Positions 28,869 to 32,969 of a DNA stretch of 32,969 bases are shown piece by piece; position 1 is the first letter of the stretch; every line of letters starts with the position of its first letter. The stretch spans positions 1-32,969 of the forward strand of contig SCNT01000048.1 in NCBI GenBank assembly GCA_005503165.1, written 5' to 3'. The notes under the pieces were generated by a model. That model saw only the letters and a list, made by a program, of their open reading frames with translations, had not been told where the DNA came from and searched no databases. The position numbers were made by a program, and so were the translations under genes. The DNA comes from Sphingomonadaceae bacterium 3R27E2-A (GTDB lineage: Bacteria > Pseudomonadota > Alphaproteobacteria > Sphingomonadales > Sphingomonadaceae).

Positions 28869-31409
28869 TTAGAAGCTGAACTTCACCGTCCCGCCCCAGG
28901 TCCTGGGGTCGCCCGGCTGGCCGGCGATCAGTCCGACGTTGCCCGGCGCGACCTGCAACGTTTCGATGTAGTTCACATCGAAGGCGTTGCGAACCCACCC
29001 GAACACGTCCAGCCCTTCGCCCCGGAAACCGAGGCGGAAGTTCGTCAGCGCATACCCCTTCACCTCGGTGTAAATCGAGGGCGAGGAGTTCGAATTCCAG
29101 TGCGAGCGGTAATTGCCGTCGACGCCCAGATAGACCTGCCCGTCCTTCGCAAACAGCGTGGCAGGAACATTGGTCTCGGCGCCGTAGGAGAAGGCCCATT
29201 TCGACACCCCCGGCAGGCGCTGGCCCGAAATGTCGCACTGGCGCGGGCTCAGCGCCCCGGGGACGCCCGGCTGCGAATAATCGGGTGCCGCGTTCGCCGG
29301 CTGGAAGGTGCCGCCCGACAATTCGGGCGGGCACGGCGCGCTGGTGAACTTCTTGTATTTCGCGTCGGTAAAGGCCGCGTTGGCATAAGCGGTGAAGCGA
29401 TCGCTGGTGCGGATCTTGAAATCCGCCTCGACACCCTGCGACACGACCTTCTCGGCATTGGCCAGATAGCCGCGCACAGTACCGAACTGCCCGCCGTTGA
29501 CCGTCGCCTGGAAATTCTTGATCTGGGTACGGAAGGCGGAGAGGTTGACGGTCGCCAGCCGGTTGAGGAACTGGGTCTTGATCCCGATCTCATAATGATT
29601 GACCGATTCCGGCTTCACCGTGCTGGCGCTCAGCACCGGCTGGTTATTGGTGTCGAGTGGCAGGCCGTTCTGGTTGATGCCGACCGTCTTGAAGCTCTTG
29701 GCATAGGTCGCATAGGCCAGAATATCGGGCGCGACCTTGTAGTTGATGTTGAGGTCGTAGCTGAAGTTCCAGTCGCTGACCGACGGCTGCGTCAGCTGCG
29801 GCTGATAGACGCCGCACTGCGCGGTAAGCACGGCATTGCCCGCCGTGGCCGAGGGCGCACAGCTCGTGATCACCTGCCCTGCACCGGTGGTCACCACACG
29901 CTGGTAGAAACCTTCCTTCTTGTCGTAATTGACGCGGATGCCCGGCTGAATCGTCAGTTCGGGGGTCAGCTTGTAGCTGAGCTGGCCGTAGAAGGCCGCG
30001 CTGTCGGCTTTCAGAAACTGCGTATTCGTGGCCGTCAAGCCGTTCAGCACGTCCGGCCGGTTGTAGACATTATTGGGGTCGGTCGAGGGGGCGAGACTAT
30101 AGCGCGTCGCATCGATGCCCTGCTGCTCGGTGCCCTGCGTGTCGATCCGTTGTCTGAAAGCAAACAGGCCCGCGACGAAGTCCACCGTGTCGCCCTCGTA
30201 ATTATAGCGGATTTCCTGGCTATACTGGTCCTGTTGCGACGGGTTCTGGGAGCGCGAGACAACCGAGGCACCGGTGAAATCGCGGTCGTTCTCGGGCTGC
30301 CAGTCCCAGAAGCGCCACGCGGTGATCGAGGTCAACGTGCCGGGGCCGACATCCCATTTCACGCGCAGCGATGCCCCGCCGATCTTGTTGCCGGCGCTCA
30401 GGCTGGCATCGATGTCGGTCAGCCGGTCGTAGACGTTCCGGCTCGGCACGATGTAGTTGTAATTGGGATTGGCAGCCTGCAACCGCGCGATGATCGCATC
30501 ATATTGACGGTTCAGCGCGCGCTGCGTCGTGCCGACGCGGACGAAGGCGGTGCCGCAGCATTCGGGATCCTGCTTGCTGTAATCGGCCGAGAGCGTGATG
30601 CTCAGATCCTCGCTCGGCTGGAACAGCAACTGGCCGCGCAGGCCCAGATTGTCCTGCTCGTTGATCCAGCGATCGGTACGCACGTTGAAAAGCGTGCCGC
30701 GGCGGCTGGTCGCTGCGATCGCGACGCGCGCCGCGATCTTGTCGGTCAGCGGGCCTGAGACGGCGGCCTTCGCCTGCCGGTAATTGAGGTTGCCAAGGCT
30801 CACCTCGGCGCGGCCTTCGAAATCGAAGGTCGGCTGGTTGGTCGTGATGTTGATCGCGCCTGCGGTGGTATTCTTGCCATAGAGCGTCCCCTGCGGCCCG
30901 CGCAGCACCTCTACCTGCTCGACGTCGAGGAAGTCGAAGGTCGCGGCGGCAACGCGCGAGTTGTAGACATCGTCGACATAAATGCCGACGCCCTGCTCGA
31001 AACCGTCGCTGGTCAGGCCATACGGAACGCCGAGGCCGCGGATGTTCACCGAAGTGTTGCGGGGATTGGTGGTATAAACCTGCAGCGTCGGCGCGAGCTG
31101 CTGCAGCTTCACCACGTTGAAATTGCCCGTCGCCTCGATGGAGTCGCCGCGGATCACCGAGATCGCGACCGGCACTTCCTGCGCGGTTTCCTGACGGCGG
31201 CGCGCCGTCACGATGATGATGTCGCCGCGGCTGACATCGTCGTCGAGCTGGGCGGCAGCATCGCCGGCAGCGCTATCGGCGGCATCGGCCGTGGCGGTAG
31301 TTGTTTCCTCGGCGGCGACGGCAGTCTGCGCGGCGAAAGCGAGGAGGAGCGACAAGGTGATGGCACTCGCCGGAACGCGCCGGCGTACGGAAGGATATCG
31401 AGCAGTCAT
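28869..31409 (-). CDS. TonB-dependent outer membrane receptor
   Basis: An 846-residue protein: signal peptide of about 33 residues, a TonB-box-like DIIIVTA near 63-69, a plug domain (VEVLRGPQGTLYGKNTTAGAINI pattern near 165-190), then a 22-strand barrel ending in the aromatic VKFSF. Known: such receptors import scarce nutrients such as iron chelates, vitamins, sugars or sulfur compounds across the outer membrane using TonB energy. The substrate cannot be read directly. A DUF2292/YezD-like gene lies 90 bases upstream on the same strand; relatives of that gene are often near sulfur-uptake genes, so an organosulfur ligand is a tentative inference. AGGA lies 7 bases before the start. Confidence 0.93.
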   Translation of the reverse strand: MTARYPSVRRRVPASAITLSLLLAFAAQTAVAAEETTTATADAADSAAGDAAAQLDDDVSRGDIIIVTARRRQETAQEVPVAISVIRGDSIEATGNFNVVKLQQLAPTLQVYTTNPRNTSVNIRGLGVPYGLTSDGFEQGVGIYVDDVYNSRVAAATFDFLDVEQVEVLRGPQGTLYGKNTTAGAINITTNQPTFDFEGRAEVSLGNLNYRQAKAAVSGPLTDKIAARVAIAATSRRGTLFNVRTDRWINEQDNLGLRGQLLFQPSEDLSITLSADYSKQDPECCGTAFVRVGTTQRALNRQYDAIIARLQAANPNYNYIVPSRNVYDRLTDIDASLSAGNKIGGASLRVKWDVGPGTLTSITAWRFWDWQPENDRDFTGASVVSRSQNPSQQDQYSQEIRYNYEGDTVDFVAGLFAFRQRIDTQGTEQQGIDATRYSLAPSTDPNNVYNRPDVLNGLTATNTQFLKADSAAFYGQLSYKLTPELTIQPGIRVNYDKKEGFYQRVVTTGAGQVITSCAPSATAGNAVLTAQCGVYQPQLTQPSVSDWNFSYDLNINYKVAPDILAYATYAKSFKTVGINQNGLPLDTNNQPVLSASTVKPESVNHYEIGIKTQFLNRLATVNLSAFRTQIKNFQATVNGGQFGTVRGYLANAEKVVSQGVEADFKIRTSDRFTAYANAAFTDAKYKKFTSAPCPPELSGGTFQPANAAPDYSQPGVPGALSPRQCDISGQRLPGVSKWAFSYGAETNVPATLFAKDGQVYLGVDGNYRSHWNSNSSPSIYTEVKGYALTNFRLGFRGEGLDVFGWVRNAFDVNYIETLQVAPGNVGLIAGQPGDPRTWGGTVKFSF

Positions 31410-31499
31410 GGCAATTCCTGTTGCAAAGAAATTGCCACATCCAGTGGTCCGGTCTGCGGCATTTGGGGGAAGGCATCCCCCGGCTTGGGAGCCGAAAAA

Positions 31500-31670
31500 T
31501 CAGTTGGGGTAGCGGTGGCGCTCGGTGATATCGACCTGCACCAGCTTGCCCTCGTGGACGGTCAGCTGGATCGCCCCGAAGCGCAATTTGTCGAGCGCGT
31601 CGAGCACCGTCTGCACCGCGCGCGGCACGGCCTCTCGCTGGCCAGAAACTTGATTGGACGAAGCAGACAT
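31500..31670 (-). CDS. YezD-like DUF2292 small protein
   Basis: A 56-residue protein whose core, VLDALDKLRFGAIQLTVHEG followed by KLVQVDITERHRY, matches the DUF2292/YezD pattern: Leu-rich helix, RFG, then a hydrophobic strand with VxxGxxVQ. The start at 31670 has AAGGG 5 bases upstream; the frame is open further but without a ribosome site. A promoter (31703-31730) lies just upstream. Family members are frequently found beside sulfur-metabolism and sulfonate-uptake genes; the biochemical role is unknown. It probably shares a transcript with the TonB-dependent receptor downstream. Confidence 0.8.
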   Translation of the reverse strand: MSASSNQVSGQREAVPRAVQTVLDALDKLRFGAIQLTVHEGKLVQVDITERHRYPN

Positions 31671-31702
31671 TCTTTCCCTTTCCCTGGTTCGATTCGGCCG
31701 CA

Positions 31703-31730
31703 AGCATATGCCAAGTGATTTAGTTGACAA
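31703..31730 (-). promoter_or_regulatory. Sigma-70-like promoter of the DUF2292-receptor unit
   Basis: Minus strand: TTGTCA (31725-31730), 16-base spacer, TATGCT (31703-31708), about 33 bases before the ATG. Both boxes match the consensus in 4-5 of 6 positions. Upstream, AAAGGTT (31754-31760) and AACCTTT (31781-31787) form an inverted pair that may bind a regulator. Confidence 0.55.
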
Positions 31731-31863
31731 TGATTGATTTGCTTTCTGCGCCGAAAGGTTCGGTTCGTGCGCCGAAGCGAAACCTTTGCCGCGGCGCAGC
31801 ATTTTAGCGCCACTTGCCCCCAGGGATTGCGCGCGAGTCCCAGTGCTGGCAAAGGCATGCCCG

Positions 31864-32868
31864 ATGACAAAAATTAACGATCTGATGGCGCGGGGAACCG
31901 CGCTTCTGGGAAGCGACTACGCGATTTTATGCGGTGCGATGAGCTGGGTTTCCGAGCGGAACCTTGTCAGCGCGATCAGCAATGCCGGCGGCTTCGGGGT
32001 AATCGCGTGCGGCGCGATGACGCCCGAACTGCTCGATGCCGAGATCGCCGCGACCAGGGCGCTCGCAACGCGGCCGTTCGGGGTCAATCTGATCACGATG
32101 CACCCCCAATTGTTCGACCTGATCGACATTTGCGCGAAGCACGGCGTCGGCCATGTCGTACTCGCCGGCGGGCTGCCGCCCAAGGGCAGCCTCGAGGCGA
32201 TCAAGGAATCGGGCGCGAAGGTGATCTGCTTCGCCCCCACGCTGGCGCTGGGCAAGAAGCTGATCCGCTCGGGCGTCGATGCGCTGGTGATCGAGGGCAT
32301 GGAGGCCGGAGGCCATATCGGCCCGGTGTCGACTAGTGTGCTTGCACAGGAAATCCTTCCTGCGCTCGCGAACGAAGTGCCGATCTTCGTCGCTGGCGGT
32401 ATCGGCCGCGGCGAGGCGATCGCCGGCTATCTCGAGATGGGCGCATCGGGCGTCCAGCTCGGCACGCGTTTCGTCTGCGCGACCGAAAGCATCGCGCATC
32501 CCAATTTCAAAAAGGCCTTCATCCGCGCCTCGGCGCGGGACGCCGTCGCCAGCGTCCAGATCGACCCGCGCCTGCCGGTCATCCCGGTGCGCGCGCTCAA
32601 GAACGCCGGAACCGAGGAATTTACCGCCAAGCAGCGCGAGGTGGCCAATCTGCTCGACGGCGGCGGGATCGACATGGTCGAGGCGCAGCTGCAGATCGAA
32701 CATTATTGGGCGGGCGCGCTGCGCCGCGCGGTGATCGATGGCGACGTCGAAAACGGATCGTTAATGGCAGGGCAATCGGTGGGTATGGTAACATCCGAAG
32801 AGCCCGTGGGGGATATTATCGCGTCACTGGTGCAACAGGCCGAAGCGGCCTTGCACGCGCGCGGTTGA
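31864..32868 (+). CDS. Nitronate monooxygenase/2-nitropropane dioxygenase-like FMN enzyme
   Basis: A 334-residue TIM-barrel flavoprotein. The FMN-binding signature is clear: NAGGFGVIACGAMTPE near residue 40, EGMEAGGHIGP with the candidate catalytic His near 145, FVAGGIGRGEAI near 178, and the phosphate-binding GASGVQLGTRFVCATES near 200. The same fold covers nitronate monooxygenases and the enoyl reductase FabK, and the sequence alone does not separate them; annotation as NMO is the conservative choice. AAGG lies 8 bases before the start at 31864. Probably its own unit, divergent from the DUF2292 gene. Confidence 0.88.
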   Translation: MTKINDLMARGTALLGSDYAILCGAMSWVSERNLVSAISNAGGFGVIACGAMTPELLDAEIAATRALATRPFGVNLITMHPQLFDLIDICAKHGVGHVVLAGGLPPKGSLEAIKESGAKVICFAPTLALGKKLIRSGVDALVIEGMEAGGHIGPVSTSVLAQEILPALANEVPIFVAGGIGRGEAIAGYLEMGASGVQLGTRFVCATESIAHPNFKKAFIRASARDAVASVQIDPRLPVIPVRALKNAGTEEFTAKQREVANLLDGGGIDMVEAQLQIEHYWAGALRRAVIDGDVENGSLMAGQSVGMVTSEEPVGDIIASLVQQAEAALHARG

Positions 32869-32869
32869 T

Positions 32870-32886
32870 GCCGCATTCGATGCGGC
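32870..32886. terminator. Small hairpin between NMO-like gene and lipoprotein gene
   Basis: GCCGCAT pairs with ATGCGGC around TCG, two bases after the stop codon of the NMO-like gene. There is no T tract; it could terminate, or shape the leader of the next gene. Confidence 0.35.
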
Positions 32887-32900
32887 TGGGGAGTGAAGCC

Positions 32901-32969
32901 ATGAATTTGTTGCGTAAAATCATTGTCGTCGCGCTGGTTGCGAGCATTGCCGCCTGCGCCCCGCCGCCT
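32901..32969 (+). CDS. Lipoprotein gene, 5' end only
   Basis: GGGGAG lies 8 bases before the ATG. The 23 visible codons give a basic start, the hydrophobic stretch IIVVALVASIAAC with a lipobox, then APPP. This is a lipoprotein signal peptide with the Cys near residue 18. The gene runs off the window edge and its identity is not visible. Confidence 0.65.
   Translation, partial: MNLLRKIIVVALVASIAACAPPP

Noticed and set aside
28770..30758. 662-residue ORF on the plus strand
   Set aside because: Shadow of the TonB-dependent receptor, running through the REP-like repeat.

Overview
The window looks like a chromosomal segment of a GC-rich alphaproteobacterium of the order Sphingomonadales (Sphingopyxis/Sphingomonas-like). 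The evidence is the codon use, the recurrent CCCCGGC-GAAA-GCCGGGG palindromic repeats, the large TonB-dependent receptor and the style of the individual proteins. No 16S or other species marker is present, so the placement is an inference.

Positions 1-8891 are one end of an integrated mobile element. A P4-type tyrosine integrase (7484-8719, minus) faces the 3' end of tRNA-Leu(CAG) (8892-8978, minus), the usual attachment target of this family. Behind the integrase lie an overlapping HTH/Fic pair (the 'mobile mystery protein' A/B families), a small HTH_17/AlpA-like protein, and a minus-strand operon: zinc-finger/Toprim primase-like protein, a long ParB-like protein, and a strawberry-notch-type N6-methyltransferase/helicase. 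The last gene is broken close to the left edge, where the DNA becomes AT-richer and carries an 11-bp-arm hairpin. The other end of the element lies outside the window.

Positions 8979-25930 are housekeeping chromosome. In order: a complex-I NDUFA9-like SDR; a lipoprotein built from three cysteine-bracketed repeats; uppP; gltD; two exported proteins (one DUF2059); gltB; a small exported protein; a glutathione S-transferase; a YdeI-like protein overlapping ubiG; lysC; a YciB/IspZ-like membrane protein; and a small HTH protein. gltD and gltB supply the two subunits of NADPH glutamate synthase, but here two envelope genes separate them. lysC opens the aspartate amino acid pathway and has a strong internal ribosome site for a possible beta subunit.

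Positions 25930-32969 hold katG, a 47-residue glutamine-rich protein, a TonB-dependent receptor behind a DUF2292/YezD-like gene, a nitronate monooxygenase-like flavoprotein, and the start of a lipoprotein gene cut by the window edge. Three copies of one palindromic repeat (20193, 24426, 28801) and one copy of a second type (21570) sit at gene 3' ends. Most long antisense ORFs are shadows caused by high GC. I see no rRNA, CRISPR array or complete insertion sequence. The most unusual material is the mobile-element operon with its broken methyltransferase/helicase, and the regulatory repeats around the integrase and the Fic pair.
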